From positions 1 through 30,507 of the forward strand of contig JAVMKC010000041.1 in NCBI GenBank assembly GCA_031732795.1: a stretch of DNA of 30,507 nucleotides, read 5' to 3'. The position numbers were made by a program, and so were the translations under genes. Positions within the stretch are counted from its first letter, which is position 1, and every line of letters starts with the position of its first letter. Under the pieces are notes generated by a model. The model was not told the origin of the DNA, ran no database searches, and worked only from the letters and a program-made list of their open reading frames with translations. The stretch is from Accumulibacter sp031732795. GTDB lineage: Bacteria > Pseudomonadota > Gammaproteobacteria > Burkholderiales > Rhodocyclaceae. Below are positions 22,987 to 30,507 of the stretch, piece by piece.

Positions 22987-24351
22987 ATGGCTGACTCGAC
23001 GTTGGCGCATTTGCGCGTTCCCCCGCATTCCATCGAAGCCGAGCAATCGGTGCTCGGTGGTCTGCTGCTCGATAACGCCGCTTTCGACAAGATCGCCGAT
23101 CTGATGGCCGAGAGCGATCTGTATCGCGACGACCATCGGCGGATTTACCGGCAGATCTGCAAGCTGCTCGAGCGCGGCAAACCGGTGGACGCGGTGACGG
23201 TCGCCGAAAGTCTGGAACTGGCCGGCGAGAGCGAAGATACCGGCGGCCTGGCCTATCTCGGGCAACTCGCGGCGAATACACCTTCGGCGGCGAACATCCG
23301 CCGCTACGCCGAAATCGTCCGCGAACGGGCGATCCTGCGTCAACTGGTCACTGCCGGCGACGAAATCGCCGACAGCGCTCTCAATCCGCGCGGCCGCGAC
23401 CCGAAAACGCTGCTCGACGAGGCCGAAGCCAAAGTGTTCGCCATCGCCGAAGGCGGTTTCCGTCACCAGACTGGCTTCGTGCATATCAATCCGCTGCTCA
23501 CGCAAGTCGTCGAACGGATTCAGGAGTTGCACGACCGCGACAATCCGTCGGACATCACCGGCGTGCCGACCGGTTATCACGACCTGGACGCCAAGACCTC
23601 GGGGTTGCAGGGAGGCGATCTGCTGATCATCGCCGGTCGGCCGTCGATGGGCAAGACTTCGTTTGCGCTGAACATCGCCGAGCATGTGGCGATCGAAGTC
23701 GGTTTGCCGGTGGCGGTGTTTTCGATGGAAATGGGCGGCACGCAACTGGCCATGCGCATGCTGTCGTCGGTCGGCCGCCTGGACGCACATCGGGTACGCA
23801 CCGGCCGGCTCAATGACGACGAGTGGTCGCGGTTGTCGTTCGCGCTCGGCAAGCTGCACGAAGCGCCGGTCTACATCGACGAGACAGCGGCATTGAATCC
23901 GATCGATCTGCGAGCCCGCGCCCGCCGATTGCATCGTCAGTGCGGCCAACTCGGGCTGATCGTCATCGATTACCTGCAGTTGATGACCGCCACCAGCCAG
24001 GGCGAGAACAGAGCCACCGAAATTTCGGAGATTTCCCGTTCCTTGAAAGGCTTGGCCAAGGAATTGAATGTGCCGTTGATGGCCCTGTCGCAGTTGAATC
24101 GCTCGCTGGAACAACGGCCGAACAAGCGGCCGGTGATGTCCGATCTGCGTGAATCAGGAGCCATCGAGCAGGACGCCGACGTAATCATGTTCATCTATCG
24201 CGACGAGGTGTACAACCCCGACACACCGGACAAGGGCATCGCCGAAATCATCATCGGCAAACAGCGCAACGGCCCGATCGGCACCACCCGGCTGACCTTC
24301 CTCGGCGAGTTCACCCGCTTCGAAAATTTCGCCAACCCGGGCGGGTACTGA
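22987..24351 (+). CDS. dnaB: Replicative DNA helicase DnaB
   Basis: A 454-residue hexameric 5'-3' helicase of the replication fork. The N-terminal domain has PPHSIEAEQSVLGGLLLDN; the RecA-like motor has Walker A GRPSMGKT (217-224), Walker B-type LIVIDYLQLM, and the C-terminal DLRESGAIEQDADVIMFIYR and IIGKQRNGPIGTTRLTF motifs. No intein is present: the sequence runs through the usual insertion sites without interruption. The ATG has a GAGGGA site upstream. It follows the rplI terminator, so it has its own promoter or relies on read-through. Confidence 0.98.
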   Translation: MADSTLAHLRVPPHSIEAEQSVLGGLLLDNAAFDKIADLMAESDLYRDDHRRIYRQICKLLERGKPVDAVTVAESLELAGESEDTGGLAYLGQLAANTPSAANIRRYAEIVRERAILRQLVTAGDEIADSALNPRGRDPKTLLDEAEAKVFAIAEGGFRHQTGFVHINPLLTQVVERIQELHDRDNPSDITGVPTGYHDLDAKTSGLQGGDLLIIAGRPSMGKTSFALNIAEHVAIEVGLPVAVFSMEMGGTQLAMRMLSSVGRLDAHRVRTGRLNDDEWSRLSFALGKLHEAPVYIDETAALNPIDLRARARRLHRQCGQLGLIVIDYLQLMTATSQGENRATEISEISRSLKGLAKELNVPLMALSQLNRSLEQRPNKRPVMSDLRESGAIEQDADVIMFIYRDEVYNPDTPDKGIAEIIIGKQRNGPIGTTRLTFLGEFTRFENFANPGGY

Positions 24352-24538
24352 CGGCAGGGGCATCCGGCACATTTTTTGAAGGCAACCGCTTTTGTCTCGG
24401 AAGATGGCCTGGCGAAGTCAACATCCTTGTCTCCCTGAACCATTTGCTGAACGGCCTGGCAGCCCTCCATAATTTTTTACCCCAGTCTGCCGATCCTCAT
24501 GCACCGATCCGGGCAACAACGATCTTGCGTGGTTTGCC

Positions 24539-24559
24539 ATGAAAATGATTGGTTTTCAT
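24539..24559. promoter_or_regulatory. Inverted repeat upstream of the btuB promoter, possible operator
   Basis: ATGAAAA-TGATTGG-TTTTCAT is a perfect 7-bp inverted repeat with a 7-base centre, located 34-54 bases before the -10 element. The AT-rich 21-bp symmetry is of the size bound by metal-type repressors, but I cannot name the regulator. Confidence 0.3.
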
Positions 24560-24592
24560 CGGCAATTCGAGCGCGTGCTTCCTGCAGCGGGT

Positions 24593-24598
24593 TATAAT
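24593..24598 (+). promoter_or_regulatory. -10 element of the btuBCD transcript
   Basis: A perfect TATAAT lies 37 bases before the riboswitch P1 stem. No good -35 is seen at 16-18 bases, so the promoter may depend on an activator or be weak. Confidence 0.55.
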
Positions 24599-24634
24599 CG
24601 CCGCCGCCGCTGACCTTCGGGTTGGCGGCGAAAC

Positions 24635-24839
24635 GTGTGAAGGTGCCGCCAGCAGTCGCACTGCGGCGGTCAAACGGGAAACAGGTGCGTGTCGTGTCGC
24701 TTACAAGAACCAGACACCATGCCTGTGCTGCCCCCGCAACGGTAAGCGAGTGTGGGCAGGTCGAAATGCCACTGGGTTTCCTCTGGACCTGGGAAGGCGA
24801 CCTGTCAAGACTCGCGAGCCCGGATACCGGCCTTCGCAC
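24635..24839 (+). ncRNA. Cobalamin (vitamin B12) riboswitch controlling btuB
   Basis: P1 is formed by GTGTGAAGG (24635-24643) and CCTTCGCAC (24831-24839). Inside are the conserved core pieces GCCTGTGCTGCCCCCGCAAC followed by GGTAAGC (24721-24747), GCCACTGG, CTGGGAAGGCG and the classical B12 box AGCCCGGATACCGGCC (24817-24832). It binds adenosyl- or hydroxocobalamin and lowers expression of uptake genes when B12 is plentiful. Downstream btuB, btuC and btuD confirm the call. Confidence 0.96.
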
Positions 24840-24904
24840 CCGTCTACGGAAAGGCTGCGGGGAAGCGGTCATGGCTGTCGGGCTTTTGCCCGCAAACCGG
24901 TCAT

Positions 24905-24966
24905 TCCCTGAAGCGATTCCCTAATCATTGCCTGCCGGCTTGCGGGGACGCTGTCGGCTTCAGGGA
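24905..24966 (+). promoter_or_regulatory. Riboswitch expression platform: stem sequestering the btuB ribosome binding site
   Basis: TCCCTGAAGC (24905-24914) is perfectly complementary to GCTTCAGGGA (24957-24966), which contains most of the AGGGAGA ribosome binding site of btuB (ATG at 24977). This 10-bp stem would block translation in the B12-bound state. An upstream GGGGAA (24859 region) could pair with TTCCCT as the alternative. A small CGGGC-TTTT-GCCCG hairpin (24879-24892) lies between. No T-run follows, favouring translational control. Confidence 0.7.
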
Positions 24967-24976
24967 GAAATCCATC

Positions 24977-26968
24977 ATGTTGCAACCGCATAAAATCCGT
25001 GTCGCCAGCAGCGCCCTGGCGACGGTGATCATTGCTCCGCTTTCGTCCGCGTCGTTGGCGGCGGAAGAACCTTCACTAGCGCCGGTCGTGGTCACCGCGA
25101 CCCGTTTCAGTGAGCCCGACCCGGGAATCGCCGCCAATGTGAGCGTAATCACCGGCCAGGATCTGCGTCATTCACCAGCGCAGAATCTACCCGACGTGCT
25201 GCGCAGCCGCGCCGGCATCGACGTCCGCCAATTAAGTGGCGCAATGGGTCGCGACGCCGCGATCGATCTGCGCGGCTTCGGCTCGACCGCCACCAGCAAC
25301 ACGCTGATCCTGCTCGACGGACAGCGCCTCAACCCCATCGACATGGGCAGCATCCTCTGGTCGTCGATTCCGCTGGAAAGCGTAGACCGGATCGAAATCA
25401 TCCGCGGTTCGGGAACCGTGCTCTATGGCGATGGGGCGACGGGCGGGGTAATCAACATCATCACCAATAAATCCGCGCGTTCTTTGGCCAGCATTTCGGC
25501 CACGGCCGGCAGTTACGGCTACCGCGGCGCCGACGCCCAACTCGGTCACAGTAACGGTCAAGCGTATTACCGATTGTTCCTCAACTACGCCGCCGCCGAT
25601 GGCTACCGTCAGAACAGCCAGCAGGACCAGCGCACGGCCAGCGGGCGTCTGGGATGGTTGCTCGACAACGGCGAAGTGTTCGCCGAGTTCGCGATCTACA
25701 AGGAGTCTGCCGGCCTGCCGGGGTCGATTTTCAGTGCCGCCTTCAATAATGACCCGCGCAGCACGCGTACGCCTTACAACATCGAGCAGCGTGACGGTTA
25801 CCGCCTCCGCCCCGGTGTTTCGTACAATTTGACTGACCGGCTGTCGCTGGAGGCTGAGATCGCTTTCGAACATCAGTTGCTCGACGCCAAATATTACGAT
25901 CCGACTTTTGGTAATTCCGGCAGCCGCCGTTCGCGCGACACGCTCTCGTTCACCCCGCGCTTGCGCTGGCGGCACGACCTCGGCGCTTTACCCAGCGAAA
26001 CGGTGTTCGGTCTCGATCATTACGATGGCAAAGTGACTTCCGACAACAGCGGTTATGCCAATCAAGGCGCCGAGCAACAAAGCACTGCGTTTTATCTGCA
26101 GAATGTCACCCGGCTGACCGACCGATGGACACTGACTACGGGAGGCCGTCAACAACGCGTCAAGCAACAAGCGCACCAGGAGGCTTATGCGCCGTTCTTC
26201 AGTCCGGCGATGGTGGGTGACGCGACACGGACGCGGGAAGCCTACGATCTGGGGTTGACTTACACCGGACAAGGATGGCGGATTTACGGAAAAACCGGCA
26301 CGACCTTCCGTTTCGCCAACGTCGATGAGCTTTTCGGACTGGATCTGTCGTATAACCCGGTTTTCGCCGGCGACCTGAAACCTCAGCATGGGCGGACGAG
26401 TGAACTGGGCGGTAGCGTCACCATCGGCCTGGTCGACGTGCGCGCCGCCGTGTATCAGCTCGATCTGGTCGACGAACTGGGTTACGACGCGGCCTTGTTC
26501 CGAAATGTCAATTTCGCGCCAACCCGCCGTCGTGGCGGCGAACTGGAAGCGGCCTGGAAAGTCGTAGACGGTCTGTCGTTGAAAGCCGCGTACGCCTACA
26601 CCGACGCTTATTTCCGCAGCGGAACGTATGAGGGACGCCAAGTACCTCTGGTGCCTCACCATCAGGCCAGCATCCAGGCCATCTGGGAGGCGGGTCAATA
26701 CGGAACCTATTCGGCTATCACCCGTCATGTCGGCGAACGTCGCTACAGCAGCGATTTCAGCAACACGCACGGCATGTTGGCCGGCTACACCACGCTGGAT
26801 CTGCAGGCCGTCTGGCAATTCAAACCCTGGAAAATCAGCGCCAAGGTTCTCAACGCTTTCGACAGGAAATATTCGCCACAGGCCGGTTACGCCGCCTCGT
26901 ACAGCGACACGTACTACTACCCGGCCGACGGACGCGGGTTCTATGTCGTCGGACGCTACGATTTCTAA
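24977..26968 (+). CDS. btuB: TonB-dependent outer-membrane cobalamin receptor BtuB
   Basis: A 663-residue outer-membrane beta-barrel that imports vitamin B12 using TonB energy. It has a signal peptide (ALATVIIAPLSSASLAAEE), a TonB box region APVVVTATRF right after it, and a plug domain with LPDVLRSRAGIDVRQL and RIEIIRGSGTVLYGDGATGG followed by VINIIT. The barrel ends in an aromatic terminal strand, FYVVGRYDF, as required for outer-membrane insertion. I used the ATG at 24977, with AGGGAGA upstream, which places the signal peptide at the start. Riboswitch upstream and btuCD downstream fix the substrate as a corrinoid. Confidence 0.93.
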   Translation: MLQPHKIRVASSALATVIIAPLSSASLAAEEPSLAPVVVTATRFSEPDPGIAANVSVITGQDLRHSPAQNLPDVLRSRAGIDVRQLSGAMGRDAAIDLRGFGSTATSNTLILLDGQRLNPIDMGSILWSSIPLESVDRIEIIRGSGTVLYGDGATGGVINIITNKSARSLASISATAGSYGYRGADAQLGHSNGQAYYRLFLNYAAADGYRQNSQQDQRTASGRLGWLLDNGEVFAEFAIYKESAGLPGSIFSAAFNNDPRSTRTPYNIEQRDGYRLRPGVSYNLTDRLSLEAEIAFEHQLLDAKYYDPTFGNSGSRRSRDTLSFTPRLRWRHDLGALPSETVFGLDHYDGKVTSDNSGYANQGAEQQSTAFYLQNVTRLTDRWTLTTGGRQQRVKQQAHQEAYAPFFSPAMVGDATRTREAYDLGLTYTGQGWRIYGKTGTTFRFANVDELFGLDLSYNPVFAGDLKPQHGRTSELGGSVTIGLVDVRAAVYQLDLVDELGYDAALFRNVNFAPTRRRGGELEAAWKVVDGLSLKAAYAYTDAYFRSGTYEGRQVPLVPHHQASIQAIWEAGQYGTYSAITRHVGERRYSSDFSNTHGMLAGYTTLDLQAVWQFKPWKISAKVLNAFDRKYSPQAGYAASYSDTYYYPADGRGFYVVGRYDF

Positions 26969-26989
26969 AACTTTTTATTTCCATTCCTC

Positions 26990-27979
26990 ATGCCTACCCG
27001 ACACCGCGCCCTGCTGATTCTCGCCGCCCTCTGTGGCTTGGCGATAGCCAGCCTGGTGCTGGCGTTGGTAGTGGGCAGTCTGTCGATCCCCGTCGGAGAG
27101 GTGTTTGACAGTCTTACCGGCGAGAACGTCGATGCCACTGGCGAGGTCGTCCGCGGGCTGCGTCTGCCGCGGGCGCTGATCGGTTTCGCCTGCGGCGGTT
27201 TGCTGGCGCTGGCGGGTGCGCTGTTGCAGGTCTTGTTGCGCAACCCGCTCGCCGATCCGTACGTGTTGGGAATTTCCGGCGGTGCCGGAATCGGCGCCCT
27301 GCTGGCGATCGTTCTCGGTTTCGGCGCCGCGGCAACCAACGGCTTATCGTTTGCCGGCGCTCTGGCGGCCATGCTACTGGTATTCGGGCTGGCACACGGT
27401 GAAGGCGGCTGGACGCAAACCCGCCTGCTGTTGACCGGGGTGATCGTCGCCTCCGGTTGCGGTGCGGTGATCACCTTGATGCTGGCCATCGCGCCTGACG
27501 ACCGGTTGCGCGGCATGTTGTTCTGGTTGATGGGTGACCTGTCGCAAGCCGGCGAACCGCGGTTGGTACTGGCGTTGCTGGCAGCGATTCTGCTGCTCAG
27601 CTTGCCGTTTGCCCGCGAACTGAATGTCCTGGCGCGCGGCAACGACATTGCCCAGGCGCTGGGTGTCGCCGTGCGCACTTTGCGTCGTGGCATTTATTTC
27701 GTCGCTTCACTGGCCACGGCGGTGGCGGTAACCCACGCCGGCGCAATCGGTTTCGTCGGCCTGATCGTTCCGCATCTGGTTCGTTTAGCGGCCGGCAACG
27801 ACCAGCGGTTGCTGTTGCCGGCGTCGGTTCTCGCCGGTGGCAGCCTGCTGGTGATCGCCGACACCCTGGCCCGGACGATCCTCGCACCGCAACAACTGCC
27901 GGTCGGCGTGCTCACCGCGCTGATCGGCGTTCCCGTGTTTCTGGTCCTGCTGGCGCGGACCGATCCCCGCAACGGATGA
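26990..27979 (+). CDS. btuC: Cobalamin ABC transporter permease BtuC
   Basis: A 329-residue FecCD/BtuC-type inner-membrane permease with roughly ten hydrophobic segments. Family motifs include RLPRALIGFACGGLLALAGA, LLQVLLRNPLADPYVLGISG and AGAIGFVGLIVPHLVRLAAG, the last containing the loop that contacts BtuD. It follows btuB by 21 bases and overlaps btuD by four bases (ATGA). Substrate is assigned from the operon, since family members also carry siderophores or heme. Confidence 0.9.
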   Translation: MPTRHRALLILAALCGLAIASLVLALVVGSLSIPVGEVFDSLTGENVDATGEVVRGLRLPRALIGFACGGLLALAGALLQVLLRNPLADPYVLGISGGAGIGALLAIVLGFGAAATNGLSFAGALAAMLLVFGLAHGEGGWTQTRLLLTGVIVASGCGAVITLMLAIAPDDRLRGMLFWLMGDLSQAGEPRLVLALLAAILLLSLPFARELNVLARGNDIAQALGVAVRTLRRGIYFVASLATAVAVTHAGAIGFVGLIVPHLVRLAAGNDQRLLLPASVLAGGSLLVIADTLARTILAPQQLPVGVLTALIGVPVFLVLLARTDPRNG

Positions 27980-28827
27980 GCGCGGTCATGGCGGATCGAC
28001 GTGCAACAGCAGCCCGGGCGTCTGCCGACGGATTGCGGCGTTCAGCAACGTCGTTCCTGACCCCGCTCCTGTCAGCTCACGATCTGACCGTCGGCATCGC
28101 CGGTGCCACTTTCTGCCGCGATCTGCAACTCGACGTACAGCCGGGAGATTGCCTGGCCATTCTCGGACGCAATGGCGCCGGTAAATCGACGTTGTTATCG
28201 GTTCTTGCCGGCTTGCGTCCACCGCTGGCCGGGAAAGTGCGGCTCAACGGTGCCGACTATCATCAACTCGGCGCCCGGGCCAGCGCCCGGCTGCGCGGCT
28301 GGTTGCCACAGACCCGCAACGATGCCTTTGCCGCCACGGTGATCGAAACGGCGCTGATCGGCCGCCATCCCCATCTCGGTCGTTGGGAGTGGGAATCGGT
28401 CAAGGATGCCGAGATCGCCCGGCAGGCCTTGGCTGCCGTCGGGCTGACGGAACTGGCGATGCGCGATGTGCAGACCCTTTCCGGCGGCGAACGACAGCGC
28501 CTGGCGATTGCTACCCTGCTCTGTCAGGACCCGCATCTGTTGCTGCTCGATGAACCGCTGGCGCATCTCGACTTGAATCATCAAATCGCCATCCTCGAAT
28601 TGCTGGCCACGCGCAGCCGCGAACAACGGGTCGCCTGCGTGGTGGTCCTGCACGAACCCGGTCTGGCCGCCCGATTCTGCACCCGGGCACTGCTGCTCTT
28701 CGGCGATGGGGAAAGCCAACAGGGAAGCTGTGACGAGTTGATCACCAGCGAAGCCCTGAGCCGGCTCTATGGCTATCCGCTGAAGGAGGTCGGCGATGGG
28801 CCGAACCGCTGGTTCATGCCGGTTTGA
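27976..28827 (+). CDS. btuD: Cobalamin ABC transporter ATPase BtuD
   Basis: A 283-residue ABC ATPase that drives BtuC. Walker A is LGRNGAGKST, the Q-loop is LPQTRND, the signature is LSGGERQR, Walker B is LLLLDEPLAHLD and the switch histidine sits in VVLHEPGLA. The N-terminal ~30 residues before LLSAHDLTVGI are extra and low in family similarity; an internal in-frame ATG at 27988 is an alternative start. The periplasmic partner BtuF is not in this window. Co-translated with btuC. Confidence 0.9.
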   Translation: MSAVMADRRATAARASADGLRRSATSFLTPLLSAHDLTVGIAGATFCRDLQLDVQPGDCLAILGRNGAGKSTLLSVLAGLRPPLAGKVRLNGADYHQLGARASARLRGWLPQTRNDAFAATVIETALIGRHPHLGRWEWESVKDAEIARQALAAVGLTELAMRDVQTLSGGERQRLAIATLLCQDPHLLLLDEPLAHLDLNHQIAILELLATRSREQRVACVVVLHEPGLAARFCTRALLLFGDGESQQGSCDELITSEALSRLYGYPLKEVGDGPNRWFMPV

Positions 28828-29018
28828 TGCCTCAAACGGTCCGCTTACGGGAAATTGATTCTCCCCTCCTCTCGCGACCTGCGTGAGCAATCGGCAGAAA
28901 TGGGCGGAAATGAGTTCCACTTTGCGCACAAACACCAATCCATGAGTCGCCGCAAAAAATCAACATCCAATTCCCGCAACAAGGCTCGCTGCGCTGCGGT
29001 TTTCGCCCGACGCTAGGC

Positions 29019-29024
29019 TAAAAT
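29019..29024 (+). promoter_or_regulatory. -10 element before the FKBP gene
   Basis: TAAAAT, 31 bases before the ATG at 29055, is preceded by GGC and a T-rich patch near -35 without a clear TTGACA. The transcript would start at the T-run before GTCTGAAGGAAC, so the leader is very short. Confidence 0.4.
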
Positions 29025-29054
29025 GCACTTTTTTTGTCTGAAGGAACTGCACCC

Positions 29055-29399
29055 ATGTCCATCGTCACCACCCCCAGCGGTCTGCAAATCGAAGACATCA
29101 TCGTTGGCAGCGGTCCTACAGCCTGTTCCGGCCAGCATGTCATCGTCCATTACACCGGTTGGCTGGCCGACGGCAAGAAGTTCGATTCCAGCGTAGACCG
29201 CAACGAACCCTTCCGTTTCGCGCTCGACGGCCGGCACGTCATCCCGGGCTGGGAAGAAGGCGTGCCGGGAATGAGTGTCGGTGGCACCCGCCGGCTGACC
29301 ATCCCCTCCGAATTGGCGTACGGCGCGCGCGGGGCCGGCAAGCTGATTCCGCCGCATGCCAAGCTGGTTTTCGAAATCGAACTGCTAGACATCGCCTGA
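29055..29399 (+). CDS. Small FKBP-type peptidyl-prolyl cis-trans isomerase
   Basis: A 114-residue single-domain FKBP with no signal peptide, hence cytoplasmic. Catalytic pocket residues are in VIVHYTGWLADGKKFDSSVD, FRFALDGRHVIPGWEEGVPG and LTIPSELAYGARGAGKLIPP, with the final strand LVFEIELLDI. It catalyses proline isomerisation and would bind FK506-like ligands. AAGGAACTG lies upstream of the ATG at 29055; an earlier non-ATG start at 29034 is less likely. Four bases separate its stop from the next gene. Confidence 0.93.
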   Translation: MSIVTTPSGLQIEDIIVGSGPTACSGQHVIVHYTGWLADGKKFDSSVDRNEPFRFALDGRHVIPGWEEGVPGMSVGGTRRLTIPSELAYGARGAGKLIPPHAKLVFEIELLDIA

Positions 29400-29403
29400 A
29401 CAG

Positions 29404-30288
29404 ATGTCCGACCGGCCACGCCGGCCTGGCAGACCAGATACCGGCTCTCAACCGGTGGTCCCGCGAAACCGGCGACCACCGCCGGCCAAACCGGTTCCAG
29501 CCACTGGCCAGCCGGCAGCATCTACGCAAACCTCGACAGCGGGAGCTGCTGTCTCATCACCCGCCGGGATACGCATCGCCAAACTGATGGCCGAACGCGG
29601 CTTGTGCTCGCGCCGGGAAGCCGACCAGTACATCGCTCGCGGCTGGGTATGGGTCGATGGCCGGCGGGTCGACGAACTGGGCAGCCGCGCTGCACCGACG
29701 GCGACGATCACCCTCGATCGGCAGGCGCAGACGCGCCAGCAATCGCAAATGACCATCCTGCTGCACAAGCCGGTCGGTTACGTATCCGGACAGCCCGAAC
29801 CCGGCTTCACGCCAGCAATCGCCTTGATCAAAGCAGAAAACCAGTTCCGCACGCCAGACACCCCGCCCTACTCGCCTTCGTGCCTGGTCGGACTGGCTCC
29901 CGCCGGCCGGCTGGACATCGACTCCACCGGGCTGCTGGTGCTGACCCAGGATGGCCGGGTTGCCCGCCGTCTGATCGGCGAACACTCGCCAGTGGACAAG
30001 GAATACCTGGTCCGGGTCAGCGGCTCGCTAGACGACCGCGGACTGGCTCTGCTCAACCACGGCCTGTCGCTCGACGACCGGCCGCTGAAACCGGCGAAAG
30101 TCCATTGGCTGAACGACGATCAACTGCGCTTCGTCCTTCGCGAAGGCCGCAAACGACAGATCCGGCGCATGTGTCAACTGGTCGGACTGCGTGTCACCGG
30201 TTTGAAGCGCGTACGCATCGGCGCAGTCCGCCTCGGCGACCTGCCGCTCGGCCAATGGCGTTTTCTCCGTCCCGACGAAACGTTCTGA
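29404..30288 (+). CDS. rluF: Pseudouridine synthase of the RsuA/RluF family
   Basis: A 294-residue RNA-modifying enzyme. A proline-rich, low-complexity N-terminus (1-53) precedes an S4 RNA-binding domain (IRIAKLMAERGLCSRREADQ, 56-75). The catalytic domain has LLHKPVGYVSG, the active-site aspartate in PAGRLDIDSTGLLVL and the late motif GRKRQIRRMCQLVGLRVTGL. The end RIGAVRLGDLPLGQWRFL is closest to RluF, which modifies 23S rRNA U2604, but RluB or RsuA activity cannot be excluded. The start is four bases after the FKBP stop, so the two are co-transcribed. Confidence 0.85.
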   Translation: MSDRPRRPGRPDTGSQPVVPRNRRPPPAKPVPATGQPAASTQTSTAGAAVSSPAGIRIAKLMAERGLCSRREADQYIARGWVWVDGRRVDELGSRAAPTATITLDRQAQTRQQSQMTILLHKPVGYVSGQPEPGFTPAIALIKAENQFRTPDTPPYSPSCLVGLAPAGRLDIDSTGLLVLTQDGRVARRLIGEHSPVDKEYLVRVSGSLDDRGLALLNHGLSLDDRPLKPAKVHWLNDDQLRFVLREGRKRQIRRMCQLVGLRVTGLKRVRIGAVRLGDLPLGQWRFLRPDETF

Positions 30289-30448
30289 CTGCCTGTACCG
30301 ACCACGAAGAACTTGTCTGACTCGGATGATCGTAGCGGTATGCCATCTTGCAGCGGCACGTACACGATCGCCACCCTACTCGGGCCGTGGACCAATCATC
30401 AGCCCTCTTCGCTGCGTCTATCAGACCGTACGCTCCCCACGTTGTCTA

Positions 30449-30507
30449 GGGTCTGTTCACAGTATCTGATTTGTGTTTAAATTCTGGAATTTGGATGTGG
30501 CACATGG
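30449..30507 (+). mobile_element. Probable left end of an IS5-like insertion sequence (cut by window edge)
   Basis: GGGTCTGTTCACA at 30449-30461 resembles terminal inverted repeats of IS5-type elements and is preceded by CTA. Forty-six bases in, ATGTGGCACATGG (30495-30507) would encode MWHM, like the beginning (MW-H/x) of IS5-family transposases, with GGAATTT just upstream as a ribosome binding site. Only the first codons are inside the window, so this rests on pattern recognition. Confidence 0.4.

Larger units (their letters stand above)
24352..24634. other. Intergenic region between dnaB and the B12 riboswitch
   Basis: I find no gene. No good intrinsic terminator for dnaB is evident. The region holds the inverted repeat at 24539-24559 and the -10 element at 24593-24598, both listed separately. 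Confidence 0.6.

Noticed and set aside
22987..24351. Intein in DnaB
   Set aside because: DnaB is a frequent intein host, but the frame is of normal length and continuous across the P-loop and C-terminal motifs.
1..30507. CRISPR array, tRNA or rRNA genes
   Set aside because: No regularly spaced repeats, no tRNA-like cloverleaf with a recognisable TTCGAAT-type arm in context, and no rRNA sequence were noticed on either strand.

Overview
The window looks like chromosomal DNA of a high-GC betaproteobacterium. The signs are the rpsF-priB-rpsR-rplI-dnaB block, the ribF-ileS-lspA-fkpB-ispH block, the FixJ-type two-component pair and a Lao-type alcohol oxidation cluster. A Rhodocyclales / Candidatus Accumulibacter-like relative is my best guess, but genus cannot be fixed from sequence alone. 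Almost all of it is core or near-core genome; only the last ~60 bases look mobile.

Layout. (1) 1-5403, minus strand: a phosphate-specific ABC transporter operon, read pstS, phoU, pstC, pstA, a second pstB, then pstB (cut by the window edge). Order and parts are unusual: two different PstB proteins whose ATPase motifs are damaged in complementary ways, and a PhoU carrying a C-terminal domain resembling a low-molecular-weight phosphatase that has lost its active site. (2) 5638-7864, plus: a divergent MASE1 sensor kinase and FixJ-family response regulator. (3) 7975-10649, minus: lytic transglycosylase MltB, a small membrane protein and a conserved protein of unknown function. (4) 10755-14337, plus: aldehyde dehydrogenase, Tat-type small protein and GMC oxidoreductase, matching LaoC-LaoB-LaoA of long-chain alcohol oxidation. 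(5) 14407-20220, minus: ispH, fkpB, lspA, ileS, ribF. (6) 20555-24351, plus: a CBS-domain protein, then rpsF-priB-rpsR-rplI, a strong terminator and dnaB. (7) 24593-28827, plus: promoter, cobalamin riboswitch and btuB-btuC-btuD for vitamin B12 uptake. (8) 29055-30288, plus: a small FKBP isomerase and an RluF-like pseudouridine synthase. (9) 30449-end: probable left end of an IS5-like insertion sequence.

The least expected part is the Pst locus. A predicted asymmetric PstB1/PstB2 ATPase with one consensus and one degenerate site, a PhoU-pseudophosphatase fusion placed between pstS and pstC, and a divergent FixJ-type two-component system together suggest a phosphate transporter whose coupling and signalling differ from the textbook PstSCAB-PhoU/PhoBR arrangement. 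This is inference from motifs and needs biochemical and comparative tests.

Regulatory signals visible in the sequence include the B12 riboswitch with a 10-bp stem that would sequester the btuB ribosome binding site, a -35/-10 promoter and possible S6:S18 leader before rpsF, an intrinsic terminator after rplI, a hairpin between the convergent laoA and ispH genes, and a FixJ-box-like site before the sensor kinase gene.
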